Source of the DNA: Thermotoga sp. Mc24
GTDB taxonomy: Bacteria > Thermotogota > Thermotogae > Thermotogales > Thermotogaceae
Reading direction: 5' to 3'
DNA length: 64,000 nucleotides
Assembly (NCBI RefSeq): GCF_000784835.1
Contig: NZ_JSFH01000007.1
Coordinates: 124,001 to 188,000 of the forward strand
Shown here: positions 17,377 to 27,603 of the stretch, piece after piece
Layout of the letters: every line of letters begins with the position of its first letter
How positions within the stretch are numbered: the first letter of the stretch is position 1
Notes under the pieces: model-generated
Told to the model about the DNA's origin: nothing
Seen by the model: only the letters and a program-made list of their open reading frames with translations
The model's database searches: none
Position numbers and translations under genes: made by a program

Positions 17377-18321
17377 GTGAAGGTGGTTGCTGTAGGTGGA
17401 GGGACGGGACTTTCCACTCTTTTGAAAGGCTTGAAAAACATCGATTCTTTTGAAATAACCGCTGTTGTCTCAGTTACGGACGAAGGGGGAAGCTCTGGAA
17501 AGTTAAGAAAAGAACTGAACGTGCCACCTCCAGGCGATGTGAGAAACAACATCGTGGCTCTGGCAAAAGATGAGGATCTTCTTGCGAAGCTTATGTGCTA
17601 CCGCTTCAGCGAGGGGTCTTTAAAGGGACACAGCCTGGGAAACCTGATAATAGCGGCTCTTACCAAGATCGAAGGAAGTTTTTCGGAGGCCATAAGGATC
17701 TTGGAGAGGGTGCTCGCTATAAAAGGGAGAGTCCTACCCGTAAGCGAAGATCACGCAAGACTTGTGGCAAGGTTCGAAGACGGAGAAGAGGTGATCGGTG
17801 AAACGAACATCGTCAGAAGAGGTGGAAAAATAGTCGAAGTCAGGCTGGATAGACCGATCGATGCACTTCCTGAAGTCCTCGAGGCGATTGAAAGGGCCGA
17901 TATCATCATCTTTGGTCCAGGGAGTCTCTACACGAGTATCATCACAAACGTTCTCGTAAACGGTGTGAAGGATGCGATAAAAAGATCAAGAGCGAAGAAA
18001 ATATACGTGTGTAACCTCATGACCCAGCCAGGTGAAACAACAGGATACAGGGTTTCGGACCACGTCAAAGAACTCGAAAGGTACCTGGAGCAAAACGTGG
18101 ATTTCGTGCTGGTGAACACCCGCAAGCCCTCTGAAGAGGTGCTCGAAAGGTATAGAAAAGAGGGAAGCGATTTCGTGGAGATCGACGCTGAAAACATACA
18201 GAACACCATTTTAGCAGAGCCTTTTCTTATAGAGGTAGTAGATCCTTCAGATGGTCAAAGAAAGATAAGACACGACTCTGTGAAGCTGGCGGATGTGATA
18301 GAGAGAATTTCGAGGTGGTGA
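17377..18321 (+). CDS. yvcK: Gluconeogenesis/cell-shape factor YvcK (CofD-like)
   Basis: 314 residues of the CofD-like fold; binds UDP-sugars and is needed for growth on gluconeogenic carbon and for peptidoglycan synthesis in Bacillus. It begins VVAVGGGTGLSTLLKGLK, the nucleotide-binding loop, with DEGGSSGKLR and PGDVRNN motifs of the family, and FGPGSLYTSI later. GTG at 17377 is three bases after rapZ. Its stop overlaps the whiA start. No F420 pathway is expected, so it is not the lactate transferase CofD itself. Confidence 0.95.
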   Translation: MKVVAVGGGTGLSTLLKGLKNIDSFEITAVVSVTDEGGSSGKLRKELNVPPPGDVRNNIVALAKDEDLLAKLMCYRFSEGSLKGHSLGNLIIAALTKIEGSFSEAIRILERVLAIKGRVLPVSEDHARLVARFEDGEEVIGETNIVRRGGKIVEVRLDRPIDALPEVLEAIERADIIIFGPGSLYTSIITNVLVNGVKDAIKRSRAKKIYVCNLMTQPGETTGYRVSDHVKELERYLEQNVDFVLVNTRKPSEEVLERYRKEGSDFVEIDAENIQNTILAEPFLIEVVDPSDGQRKIRHDSVKLADVIERISRW

Positions 18322-19202
18322 GCCTCTTGAGGCGAACTTTCTCTGAGGAGATAAAAGAGGAACTCGTGAACGTCCCTTTTGGAAGTCGTGATGAGGTTAT
18401 AGCGGAACTATTGGGTTTCATAAAAGCGCGAGGTGATCTGGACGTCAAGAGCAGGCATATCGTTTTTTCTTTGCATTCTTTTGCCGCCTCGAGGCGGCTT
18501 TTGAATTTAATGAAGTATCTCTCAAAACCCGTTTCGGAGATAATTGTAGAGAAATCACACAACATAAAGAAGAGGTACATAAAAATCACCGCGGAGTATT
18601 CGGAAAGTTTCATGGTGATAGAACCGTTCTTCGACGTAGCCCTATTTGTTTCATTTTTGAGAGGGTTGTTTCTCAGCGGAGGATCCATGACGAATCCAAG
18701 GTATCATTATCATCTGGAAATCAATCTGTTTGAGGAAGAAACGCTCGCTCTCACAAAGAAAAGTTTGAAAGATTTCTTCAACATAAACGCAGGCATTGTA
18801 GAACTCAGGAATACAAGAAAACTTTATATAAAGTCTATAAAGGATATTCTTGTGTTCCTCGAAGCCGTAGGGGTTCAGAGAAAGCTTGAAGAGATAGATC
18901 GAATCGTCACTGAAAGAAAAGTGATCGGTGATGTGAACAGAACAGTAAACTTTATAGAAGCGAACGCCATCAGAACGGCCAACAGTACAGCTCGTCAGAT
19001 ACGTGCGATAGAGGTTATAAAAGAGAACATGGGACTCGAAAACTTACCCGAAGATTTGAGAAGAGTCGCCCTGGTTCGATTGAAAAACAAAGAGCTCTCA
19101 CTCAGAGAGCTGGGGAAAAAGTTGAATCTCACAAAATCTCAAATATACTCGAAACTGAAAAGAATTATCAAAATAGCTGAAAGGTTTGGTGATGTAAAAT
19201 GA
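18318..19202 (+). CDS. whiA: Sporulation/cell-division regulator homolog WhiA
   Basis: About 294 residues. The N-terminal domain has the LAGLIDADG homing-endonuclease fold ([12 protein letters not shown] segment) without nuclease residues; the C-terminal helix-turn-helix is seen in [24 protein letters not shown]. In actinobacteria WhiA controls sporulation septation; in Firmicutes it affects division and chromosome segregation. I recall that the T. maritima protein supplied the structure. GTG at 18318 gives a GTGA overlap with yvcK; GTG at 18315 is the alternative. The stop overlaps nrdR. Confidence 0.95.
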
Positions 19203-19669
19203 AGTGCCCGTTTTGTGGTTCGATGGACACAAGAGTGCTTGATTCGAGGCCCACTCTCGATGGAACCGCTATCAGGAGACGCAGAGAGTGCTCTTCTTGT
19301 GGTAAAAGATTCACCACTTACGAGAGATACGAAGAAGCACCTGTTCTTGTTGTAAAAAAGGATGGCAGGCGGGAGAAGTTTGACAGGGAAAAGATAAAAA
19401 ATGGTATGATAAAAGCTTGTGAGAAGAGACCTGTCACCTACGAGCAGATCGAGGAAGCTGTGAACAGAATCTGCTTGAAACTCAGAGAAGAAGGATCCTT
19501 CGAAGTTGAAACGAAACGAATAGGAGAACTGGTTATGGAGGAATTGAAGAAATTGGACCAGGTTGCTTACGTACGATTCGCTTCAGTCTATCGTGATTTC
19601 AGGGAAGTGGATCAATTTTTGGAAATTGTGAAAGAACTAAAAAGAGAGAAGGAGGGCGAAGAACAATGA
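19199..19669 (+). CDS. nrdR: Transcriptional repressor NrdR
   Basis: ATP/dATP-sensing repressor of ribonucleotide reductase genes. A zinc ribbon with C3, C6, C31 and C34 is followed by an ATP-cone (about 47-137). 156 residues, normal. The targets would be NrdR boxes near nrd genes, which are not in this window. ATG at 19199 overlaps the whiA stop (ATGA), and the stop overlaps greA in the same way. Confidence 0.97.
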
Positions 19670-20136
19670 AGAAAGTTCGTCTCACCCGTGAAGGCTATGA
19701 GAAGCTGAAGAAGGAATTGGAAGATCTGAAAAGGAAATTCATGTACGAGATCTCTGAAAGAATAAAAGAAGCGAGGGAACTCGGAGACCTATCGGAAAAC
19801 TCGGAGTACGAAGCTGCGAAGAACGAACAGGGGCGTGTTGGAAGCAGGATCATGGAGATCGAACAGATTCTGAGCAACGCGGAGATCATAGAAGATTCTG
19901 AGGAAAACGATGAAATTACACTGGGAAAATGGGTTGTTATAAGGAACCTGGATACCGGTGAAGAACACAAATTTCGAATCGTCACACCTCAGGAAGCAGA
20001 CTTTTTCGCTCAAAAGTTGAGCTCCGATTCTCCACTGGGCAAAAGTCTTCTCGGTAGAAAGGTGGGAGATGTGGTAAAGGTAAAAGCTCCCAGTGGTGTT
20101 CAGCGTTATCAGGTGATAGCGGTTATGAACAAGTAA
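19666..20136 (+). CDS. greA: Transcription elongation factor GreA
   Basis: Stimulates RNA cleavage by backtracked RNA polymerase. N-terminal antiparallel coiled coil (1-75) with the tip [15 protein letters not shown], holding the acidic D and E residues that reach the active site, then an FKBP-like C-terminal domain ending [16 protein letters not shown]. 156 residues. The ATG overlaps the nrdR stop; lysS follows after 13 bases. Confidence 0.97.
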
Positions 20137-20149
20137 CGGAGGTGGTTGT

Positions 20150-21658
20150 GTGCTGAAAGAGTTCAAAGAACAACGTCTCAATGAGATACAGGAACTTCGT
20201 TCTATGGGTATAGAGCCATATCCCTACAAATTCGAAAAAGAACTCACAGCCAGGGAAATAAGAGAAAAGTACGACTATCTCCAAGCTGGAGAAGTTCTTG
20301 AATCTGAAAAACTCTCTTTCGCAGGGAGAGTCATGTCGATACGCCACCATGGAAAGACGGCCTTCTTTCACATGAAAGATGACACAGGTCGAATCCAGGC
20401 TTACGTAAGGGCAGATTCTGTTGGAAAGGAAAAAATGGATCTCTTCAAAAGACACGTCAAAATAGGTGACTTTATAGGAGTAAGAGGCTTTCCGTTCAAA
20501 AGCAAAACCGGAGAGTTGACCATTTACGTTCAAGAATACACGCTTCTGAGTAAGGCTCTACGTCCCTTGCCCGAGAAGTGGCACGGCATAAAAGATAAGG
20601 AAATCATATACAGGCAGAGGTACCTCGAACTCATCGTAAGCGACGAGGCTATTGAGAGGTTCAGAAAGCGCTTCAAGGCTGTTCAAGTGATACGGGAATT
20701 TCTCAACAGCAGGGAATTCATCGAGGTGGAAACGCCTATCCTCCATTACGTCACAGGTGGTGCGGAAGCGAGACCTTTTGTGACCCACCTAAACGTTTTT
20801 GATATAGATATGTATCTGAGAATCGCACCGGAGCTTTACCTGAAGAGGTTGATCATCGGCGGTTTTGAGAAGATATACGAGATAGGAAAGAACTTCAGAA
20901 ACGAAGGAATATCTTACAAACACAGTCCCGAGTTCACCAGCATAGAAATCTACCAGGCTTACGCGGATTACAACGATATGATGGATCTCACTGAAGAACT
21001 GATAGTGGAAGTTGTGAAAAGAACATGCGGCACCTTGAAAATCTCCTACCAGGGCAAGGAGATAGACTTCACACCACCCTGGAAAAGAGTGAGAATGAGA
21101 GACTTTCTCAAAGAAAAACTCGGGGTGGACATCCTCGAAGATCCCGATGAAGTGTTGTTGAAGAAGCTCGAAGAATATGGAGTGGAACTGGAAATAAAGA
21201 ACAGAGCACACCTCATAGATAAACTCAGAGATCTGGTGGAAGAAGAACTGGTGAATCCCACCTTCATAATCGATCATCCTGTGGTGATTTCCCCTCTTGC
21301 CAAAAGACACCGAGAGGATCCTAGACTCACGGAAAGGTTCGAACTCATCATATTTGGAAGGGAGATCGCGAACGCGTTCAGTGAGCTGAACGATCCCGTT
21401 GATCAATACCAGAGATTTCTCGAACAGGCGAAAATGAGAGAAGAGGGGGACGAAGAAGCACACATGATGGATCTCGATTTTGTGAGGGCCCTCGAGTATG
21501 GAATGCCTCCCACGGGAGGACTGGGAATTGGTCTTGACAGGCTCTTCATGTTCATCACGGATTCTCCCACAATAAGGGATGTGATTCCCTTCCCCATTGT
21601 GAAACCCAAAAAGTTCGAGGAAGAAGAGGCGGAATTCGAAGGAGGGTTTGAAGAATGA
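20150..21658 (+). CDS. lysS: Lysyl-tRNA synthetase, class II
   Basis: Charges tRNA-Lys. Anticodon-binding OB domain at 50-150; class II catalytic core with motif 2 ([15 protein letters not shown]) and motif 3 ([12 protein letters not shown]). 502 residues, normal for bacterial class IIb LysRS. GTG at 20150 follows GGAGGTGG (20138-20145). Its stop overlaps the following foldase gene (ATGA). Confidence 0.97.
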   Translation: MLKEFKEQRLNEIQELRSMGIEPYPYKFEKELTAREIREKYDYLQAGEVLESEKLSFAGRVMSIRHHGKTAFFHMKDDTGRIQAYVRADSVGKEKMDLFKRHVKIGDFIGVRGFPFKSKTGELTIYVQEYTLLSKALRPLPEKWHGIKDKEIIYRQRYLELIVSDEAIERFRKRFKAVQVIREFLNSREFIEVETPILHYVTGGAEARPFVTHLNVFDIDMYLRIAPELYLKRLIIGGFEKIYEIGKNFRNEGISYKHSPEFTSIEIYQAYADYNDMMDLTEELIVEVVKRTCGTLKISYQGKEIDFTPPWKRVRMRDFLKEKLGVDILEDPDEVLLKKLEEYGVELEIKNRAHLIDKLRDLVEEELVNPTFIIDHPVVISPLAKRHREDPRLTERFELIIFGREIANAFSELNDPVDQYQRFLEQAKMREEGDEEAHMMDLDFVRALEYGMPPTGGLGIGLDRLFMFITDSPTIRDVIPFPIVKPKKFEEEEAEFEGGFEE

Positions 21659-23400
21659 GAAAATGGATGAAAAAGTGGCAAGGGGTCATTATTTGGACGA
21701 TTGCTATTGCGTTCGTGGCGGGTATGATCTGGTGGTCGGTGTCTATCAACCTCAGAAACACCCAGAACAACGTTAAATACTCCCTCGAACAGAGTCTCGC
21801 TTACATCACAAAAGACGGAACGGCTCTGAACGATCCTACCTACTGGCTCATGCCGTGGGAAGTGAACGACTACTACTCCAACCTGTTGAGTTCTTATCAG
21901 ATCATATCTCTAGATCCACTTTTTGAGGAACCCAGACTCAAAGCTCTGATAGCGGACGTCTTTCTCCAGCAGAAAGTGGTTCTTTACTATGCGGAAAAGA
22001 ACGACATAAAGCCTTCCAAGAAAGAAATCAACCAGGAAGTGAACAACGTTATCCAAACAATAAAGAACGATCAAAATCAGCTCAACCGGATAGAGAGAAC
22101 GTACGGAAGTCTTTCGAACTACGAGAAGAACTACCTGGAGCCTCAAATTCGAGTTCAGCTCACCATCAAGAAGGTTCAGGAAAAAGTGGGAGTTGTCACC
22201 GAGGATGAAATAAAGAAATATTTCGAGGAAAACAAGGAAGACCTTCAGAAGCAGTACGACAGAGTTGACATAGAAGCTGTGTCGTTCGACAGCAGTTCCA
22301 CGGCTCAGGGGTTCATTGCAAAAGCAAGTGAGGTGGGTTTCGATGAAGCAGCTTCCAGTATGAATGTTACTGTTCAACCTTTTTCCAACGCTACAAGGGG
22401 GATTTTCCCGGATGAAATAGACACGGCTCTGTTCAGTGCCACTCCAGGTTCGATTGTTGGACCGTTCTTTTTCCTCGATCAGTGGTACGTGTTCAGGGTG
22501 AAGACTTCCTCGGTTCTCACAGATTTCAACGCCTTCGAGAACAGCGACGCGTACAGTGATGTGAAAACGAAGCTGGAACAGGAAAAATTCCAGAAGTGGT
22601 TGGAAGAGTTCATGAAGGAAGAAAATCTATCGTACGCGTTCAACGATCAGGTTCTTGAATACTGGTGGAAGTACTTCAAGAACGAAGAAGACCTCTACGG
22701 AAAACTGGCGAACCTTCTCTTCCAGGGAGAAAACCTGGTAACAGAAACATCTGATGAGCTGAAATCTCTCTTCGTCCTTCTCTCCGACAGCAAGATCCAG
22801 GAACTCACCAAACAGATAGCCGAATTGACTCAGTACAGAACAGTGCTTGAAAATTCTCAGGAACCAGATGAGGATCTTATAAAGAAGTACGGGAAACTCT
22901 CCATTGAAGAAGCCGATGCAAAAAAAGAGGAACTTGAGAAACAGAAAGCAGATGTGGAAAACAAAAAGAAAACAGTTGTGGATTATCTTTACGAGAACTA
23001 CCCGTCTTCCACGTATGTACTGGAATACGCGTACCGCTTGCACCCCAACGACATCAACATCAGGTACAGCTATTACTCCAATCTTTACAACCAGATCAAA
23101 CCTTATCTGTCAACTGGAACCTACGATCCGAACCAGATATTTGGGGTTCTTCTCGGTCTCTACACAGTGGCCAATGCAACGGACGCTTCTACCAGCATAC
23201 GTCTCGACTCTTATTACATGCTCTACGATATGAGCCTTGCACTGAACGATCCCACGTCTGCGAAGTATTACCTTGATGAGATGAAAAAAATCGATCCAAA
23301 TTTCATGGATTACGAGTCTGCCTACAATCAGGTGGAATCAATTCTCGAAGCCATGAAAGCATCAGAAGAATCTACACCTTCTACATCGACAGGAGAATGA
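21655..23400 (+). CDS. Membrane-anchored SurA/PpiD-like peptidyl-prolyl isomerase
   Basis: 581 residues: an N-terminal membrane helix (about 8-30), a SurA_N-like helical chaperone region with a long 'EITQEVN..' style segment, a parvulin-type PPIase domain around 195-285 (GFDEAA...[19 protein letters not shown]), then a long coiled-coil/helical C-terminal part with a T/S-rich tail. The arrangement fits PpiD or PrsA: a tethered foldase for exported proteins facing the periplasm. The parvulin domain is divergent, so isomerase activity is unsure. ATG at 21655 overlaps lysS; the LtaS-like gene starts two bases after its stop. Confidence 0.85.
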   Translation: MRKWMKKWQGVIIWTIAIAFVAGMIWWSVSINLRNTQNNVKYSLEQSLAYITKDGTALNDPTYWLMPWEVNDYYSNLLSSYQIISLDPLFEEPRLKALIADVFLQQKVVLYYAEKNDIKPSKKEINQEVNNVIQTIKNDQNQLNRIERTYGSLSNYEKNYLEPQIRVQLTIKKVQEKVGVVTEDEIKKYFEENKEDLQKQYDRVDIEAVSFDSSSTAQGFIAKASEVGFDEAASSMNVTVQPFSNATRGIFPDEIDTALFSATPGSIVGPFFFLDQWYVFRVKTSSVLTDFNAFENSDAYSDVKTKLEQEKFQKWLEEFMKEENLSYAFNDQVLEYWWKYFKNEEDLYGKLANLLFQGENLVTETSDELKSLFVLLSDSKIQELTKQIAELTQYRTVLENSQEPDEDLIKKYGKLSIEEADAKKEELEKQKADVENKKKTVVDYLYENYPSSTYVLEYAYRLHPNDINIRYSYYSNLYNQIKPYLSTGTYDPNQIFGVLLGLYTVANATDASTSIRLDSYYMLYDMSLALNDPTSAKYYLDEMKKIDPNFMDYESAYNQVESILEAMKASEESTPSTSTGE

Positions 23401-23401
23401 A

Positions 23402-25183
23402 ATGAGCGACTATCTTCTGATAGTTTTTCTGGCAGCAAAGATCGTTCTTTTCTACGTACCTACTTTGAGTTCTTTCAGCGTTTCCGTTGTTTTCAGTACC
23501 GCAGGATGGTTGATGTTGCTGCTTCTGGTTTTTAAGGGAGGGCACAAGCTTCTTTACACGGTGCTCTCCCTTATGTTATTCGTTGATTTTTTGTATTTTC
23601 AGAACTTCGGAAACCTTCCATCCATTAAGGAAGTAGTTCTGCTTCCTCAAGTGGGAAATCTCGGCGGTGAAATCAAGTACTTCATCGATTTGTACTCTCT
23701 TCTCTTTGTGGCAGATCTTCCTTTTGTGTGGTTCTTCTTCAAAGAAAACACGAAGCGAACGTTTTCTCTGTCATCGCTTTTTGTCCTGGTTCTGTCTTTC
23801 ACCTTTCTCGGTGCCGTCCACACCTCTCAGAATCTGCAGTCGAAGTTTGTCTTCAACAGATACGGTGTTTTTGATTATCACGTTCAGGACATCATCAATC
23901 TCTTTGTGAACAAGAAAGAAGAAAACAACGATTTGGCGGTTTCTTCCGTTAGAAGTGAAACAGCTGAACCCTCTCAAAAAATCCTCTTTGGAATAGGAAA
24001 AGGAAAAAACGTGATAGTCGTTCAGATGGAATCGCTGCAGAATTTCGTGATCGGTCTTGAAGTGAACGGGCAAGAGATCACGCCGAACATAAATTCATTT
24101 TTGAGAGACTCCGGAACCGTCTATTTCTCGAACTGCTACCAGCAGGTGGGGAGCGGGAACACAGCCGACGCCGAGTTTGTTGTGAACACCTCTCTTCACA
24201 CACTGGGAGACAGTGTGGTCTATGAAGAGTACCCCGTGATAAACCTTCCTGCTTTGCCCAGAATTATGAAACAAAACGGCTATCACACAATAGCGTTTCA
24301 TGGAAACGTTGGCTGGTTCTGGAACAGAGAAGAGGTTTACAAACACATCGGTTTTGACGAATTCGTGAGTCTTGAGGATTTCCAGCAAGATGAGGTTTTC
24401 GGGATGGGACTGGCAGATGTTTCTTTCTTCAAGCAGGCTGTTCAGAAACTGCGAAACTATCCACAACCCTTCTACGCTTTTTTGATAACTATATCCAGTC
24501 ACACTCCCTTTGTTATTCCTGAAGAGCACAGAAAACTCGAACTTCCTGAAGACATATCAGATACCATCGTTGGACACTATCTGCAGGCTATACATTACGC
24601 CGATGAAGCGTTCGGTGTTTTTCTTGATGAATTGAAACGAGCTGGCCTCTACGAAAACTCTGTGATCGTTCTCTACGGTGACCACGCGGGCCTGTATCCA
24701 TTCAACAGGGAAGTCAAAACGAAGATACCCGAGATCCTGGATAGAGAATTTTCTTTCGAAATCGCCCTCAACATTCCCTTTGCTATCCACATCCCTGGAA
24801 AGAACATTCGTAGAGTGGTCAACATCCCTGGAGGACAGATAGACTTTCTTCCCACGATCCTGAATGTGATGGGAATAAATTACAGAGAAGGTTTCTTCAT
24901 GGGGCAGGATCTTCTGAACGCGAAACATGGTTTTGCTGCTTTGAGATATCACGTTCCGGACGGATCTTTCATAGACGACAACCGAGTGTTCATTGTCTCA
25001 TGGGACGGTAGACTGGATAAGAGTTTGGCTGTCGACAGAAAAAATGGTACTCCTCAAAGGTACGTGGAGTTTTTAGATGGCTATGTAAAGGCCATACAGC
25101 AAATAGAGGCTTCCAGATACTTCATCCTCAGAAACTGTCAGCCTCTGCAGAAGGTCGCCAAGGATCAGACCTCCTCGAGGTGA
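23402..25183 (+). CDS. LtaS-like membrane sulfatase/phosphoglycerol transferase
   Basis: 593 residues: about five membrane helices in the first 150, then an extracytoplasmic alkaline-phosphatase-superfamily domain. The residues that define lipoteichoic acid synthases are visible: metal-binding E in VVQMESLQ, the nucleophile T in GSGNTADAEF, and D/H in YGDHAG. So it should transfer phosphoglycerol, or another phospho-headgroup, from a phospholipid to a membrane glycolipid or glycan. Thermotoga is diderm and not known to make teichoic acid, so the substrate is open (an OpgB-like role on periplasmic glucan is one choice). It overlaps the convergent gene at 25165 by 19 bases. Confidence 0.88.
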   Translation: MSDYLLIVFLAAKIVLFYVPTLSSFSVSVVFSTAGWLMLLLLVFKGGHKLLYTVLSLMLFVDFLYFQNFGNLPSIKEVVLLPQVGNLGGEIKYFIDLYSLLFVADLPFVWFFFKENTKRTFSLSSLFVLVLSFTFLGAVHTSQNLQSKFVFNRYGVFDYHVQDIINLFVNKKEENNDLAVSSVRSETAEPSQKILFGIGKGKNVIVVQMESLQNFVIGLEVNGQEITPNINSFLRDSGTVYFSNCYQQVGSGNTADAEFVVNTSLHTLGDSVVYEEYPVINLPALPRIMKQNGYHTIAFHGNVGWFWNREEVYKHIGFDEFVSLEDFQQDEVFGMGLADVSFFKQAVQKLRNYPQPFYAFLITISSHTPFVIPEEHRKLELPEDISDTIVGHYLQAIHYADEAFGVFLDELKRAGLYENSVIVLYGDHAGLYPFNREVKTKIPEILDREFSFEIALNIPFAIHIPGKNIRRVVNIPGGQIDFLPTILNVMGINYREGFFMGQDLLNAKHGFAALRYHVPDGSFIDDNRVFIVSWDGRLDKSLAVDRKNGTPQRYVEFLDGYVKAIQQIEASRYFILRNCQPLQKVAKDQTSSR

Positions 25184-25548
25184 AGTATCACTCTGTCGTC
25201 TTCGAATTCCAATCTCGATACGATCAGATCCTCGAGAAATCTCGCTATCTTTTTGGGGTAGATGTGAATCTCGTTCCCGTGAACTTCCAGTCCTTCTCGC
25301 TCTATTCTGCTTTTCAGCATTTCCATTAGGAAAGAGGGCACCCCTACTTTCAGAATGATAGGATCATCGGGCGTTTTTTGCGTTGATACGACTTTGACCT
25401 TCACCGACAGGGAAAAAGGAAAGGAACCGTGTTTCAGTTTCACCTTAAGGTTTTCATCCTCTTTGGAGAGTGAGAATTGAGAAAGTCCTTCGGTGCTTTT
25501 TAAAACGATCTTCTCGATTGTGGAGTAATTGGCCTCTAACCTGAGCAT
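25165..25548 (-). CDS. Conserved hypothetical protein
   Basis: 127 residues, no signal peptide or membrane segment, alternating beta strands and a C-terminal amphipathic helix (KIARFLEDLIVSRLEFEDD). I do not recognise a family. ATG at 25548 has GGAGGGGG at 25554-25561. The frame is open further up into the MATE gene, but that part is out-of-frame MATE code. It lies 11 bases after the MATE stop, so it is probably in the same transcript, and it overlaps the LtaS-like gene by 19 bases at its 3' end. Confidence 0.72.
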   Translation of the reverse strand: MLRLEANYSTIEKIVLKSTEGLSQFSLSKEDENLKVKLKHGSFPFSLSVKVKVVSTQKTPDDPIILKVGVPSFLMEMLKSRIEREGLEVHGNEIHIYPKKIARFLEDLIVSRLEFEDDRVILHLEEV

Positions 25549-25559
25549 TCGACCCCCTC

Positions 25560-26930
25560 CTATACAATGTTTTTCTGAAACTCTCTCTTGAGGTGTTTCA
25601 CTGTGAACCTTCCCCAGTTGAAGGTGATGAAAGCCGATGTGGCGTTTCCAAGAACGATGCCCCACCAAACTCCCACAAGTCCGATTCTCAGAACGAAGAC
25701 GAACAGCCACGAAAAAACAACCTGCATAATCACAGTTCTCATAATGGTGACAATCAGACTTTTGAATCCCTGCCCCACTCCTTGAAACATGGAGGAAGTG
25801 AACATTCCAAAGGGAACACCCGGAAGAAAAAGACTCAGGATTCTAAGAGCTTTCACCAGATCGTTGTACAACCTCTCACCTTCTTGGGAATAGGTAAACA
25901 GCTTTGCAATGTATGGAGCAAAAATTAAAATCGCGACCATCACTGTCAGTCCCACAAAAAATCCGAGTTTCACAGCGTAGAGATGTGCCGTTTCGAGTTT
26001 CTCTCCGTTTCTTTCACCAAATGCGGCTCCTGTTACGGATGTAACTGCCATGGCCATACCAATGAGCGGAACCGTCCCAAAATTTATGACACGCCACGCG
26101 CTCGTGAAAATCGCCACCCCGTAGTCTCCTCCTGCTTTCACTGCGAATACATTGAGCACGTAGATCGCCACCGACATCGAAGCTTGTGCCAGCGAAGCCG
26201 GAATACCGATCTTCAGTATTCTCTTCAAGATTTCTCCGTCCCATTTCAGGTGGAAAGATACGTACGTGTCCTTCTTGAAAAACATCCAGTACGCGATCAG
26301 AAAGGAAGAAATAGCAATTGATACCACGGTGGCGTACGCTGCTCCTCTGACACCCATACCGAAAACGTATATGAACACAGGATCCAGACCTATGTTCAAA
26401 AGAGAACCTATTGTTATTGCTATCATCGCTCTTTTCGCGTCTCCCTCACCTCTGAAAACACCATTCGCTACGTTGTTGAACATGATGAGAGGTATGAAAT
26501 ACACGAGAATGACCGAATACTCGAGAGCCAGCCTGAGAGTTTCTCCCTGGGCCCCAGCGAAACTGAGAATACCAGAGATGAAGGGAAGGATAACCGCAAC
26601 ACTCAAAAAACCAATAACGAATGAAAGTAGGATGGAAACTGAAGCTGCGGTATCTGCTCCTTCTTTGTCTCTTTCGCCGATCTTTTGGGACACCACCGAA
26701 CTCGCTCCGACCCCTATACCTGCGGCGAGGGAGATGATCACCATGAACACAGGGAAGAACAATCCTATCGCTGCCAGCGCGTAAGGTCCCAGTCCCGCGA
26801 CCCAGATACCATCGGCCAGGTTGTAGATTGTCTGAACCAGCATGGCGAGCATCATTGGAATTGAAAGTTTCACTATGGCTTTTCTGGGATCTCCTCTCAG
26901 AAGCTTTATTCCGCTGGTTTCTCTTTCCAA
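25560..26930 (-). CDS. MATE-family multidrug/Na+ antiporter
   Basis: 456 residues with about 12 membrane segments in two homologous halves, as in NorM/DinF exporters. The first helix pair contains LSIPMMLAMLVQTIYNLADG, a typical MATE start, and the second half begins at about residue 235 with ILKIGIPASLAQASMS. It probably exports cationic drugs or metabolites using H+ or Na+. TTG at 26930 is behind AGGAGGTGATC. It is followed by the hypothetical gene at 25548. Confidence 0.93.
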   Translation of the reverse strand: MERETSGIKLLRGDPRKAIVKLSIPMMLAMLVQTIYNLADGIWVAGLGPYALAAIGLFFPVFMVIISLAAGIGVGASSVVSQKIGERDKEGADTAASVSILLSFVIGFLSVAVILPFISGILSFAGAQGETLRLALEYSVILVYFIPLIMFNNVANGVFRGEGDAKRAMIAITIGSLLNIGLDPVFIYVFGMGVRGAAYATVVSIAISSFLIAYWMFFKKDTYVSFHLKWDGEILKRILKIGIPASLAQASMSVAIYVLNVFAVKAGGDYGVAIFTSAWRVINFGTVPLIGMAMAVTSVTGAAFGERNGEKLETAHLYAVKLGFFVGLTVMVAILIFAPYIAKLFTYSQEGERLYNDLVKALRILSLFLPGVPFGMFTSSMFQGVGQGFKSLIVTIMRTVIMQVVFSWLFVFVLRIGLVGVWWGIVLGNATSAFITFNWGRFTVKHLKREFQKNIV

Positions 26931-27000
26931 AACCGATCACCTCCTGTTAAAGATTCTATCATCGAACCAGTGTTAGAATAGTTAAAAAGGAGGGATGAAC

Positions 27001-27603
27001 GTGAAAATTTTCCTTTTTGATTACGACGGCACGTTGGCAGAAGACAACGGATTCGCAGAGGAATATTTTAAGAAGCTTATTTCTTTCTCTAAAGATAGAG
27101 GTGTTTCGATCTCGCCGGAGTTGGTTCTTGGTTGTGTGGAGGGAATAACCAGGAATCCAGATGGATCGACCAATCTGGAGAGATACATGAAATGCCTTGA
27201 AAAGAAAACGTCACGAAGTGCAGAGAAATGGAAAGAACTCTTCATGGAGTTTTACGAAAGCGAGCTTTTCGATTCGCTCAAAGATACTGTCAAACCCGTG
27301 AAAGAGACAGTGGGGCTTTTGAAAGAGAAGAAAAAAGAGGGAAAAGTTGTTCTGGCAACGAATCCTGTCTTTCCAAGGATCGCCATTTTGAAGCGACTGA
27401 ACTGGATTGGATTGTCGGAAGATGATTTTCATCTGATAACTGATATGGAGAGCTTCCATTTTTGCAAGCCAGACCCGAGGTACTACCTCGAGATATGTGA
27501 AAAGATGGGTGCTTCTCCGGAAGACTGTGTTATGTACGGGGACGACGAATTGAACGATGGAGCGTGCGAAAAGATAGGAATAAAATTCATCAAAATCCGC
27601 TGA
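27001..27603 (+). CDS. HAD-superfamily phosphohydrolase
   Basis: About 200 residues. Motif I FDYDGTL at 4-10 with the nucleophile and acid/base Asp pair, motif II as ATNP, a lysine in the FCKPDPRYY loop, and motif IV GDDELND. It has a helical cap between motifs I and II, as in phosphoglycolate phosphatase-like subfamily I enzymes. Substrate unknown. An ATG at 26995 sits only one base from GGAGG, so GTG at 27001 has the better spacing. The 3' end overlaps the convergent HD-GYP gene by 14 bases. Confidence 0.88.
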   Translation: MKIFLFDYDGTLAEDNGFAEEYFKKLISFSKDRGVSISPELVLGCVEGITRNPDGSTNLERYMKCLEKKTSRSAEKWKELFMEFYESELFDSLKDTVKPVKETVGLLKEKKKEGKVVLATNPVFPRIAILKRLNWIGLSEDDFHLITDMESFHFCKPDPRYYLEICEKMGASPEDCVMYGDDELNDGACEKIGIKFIKIR

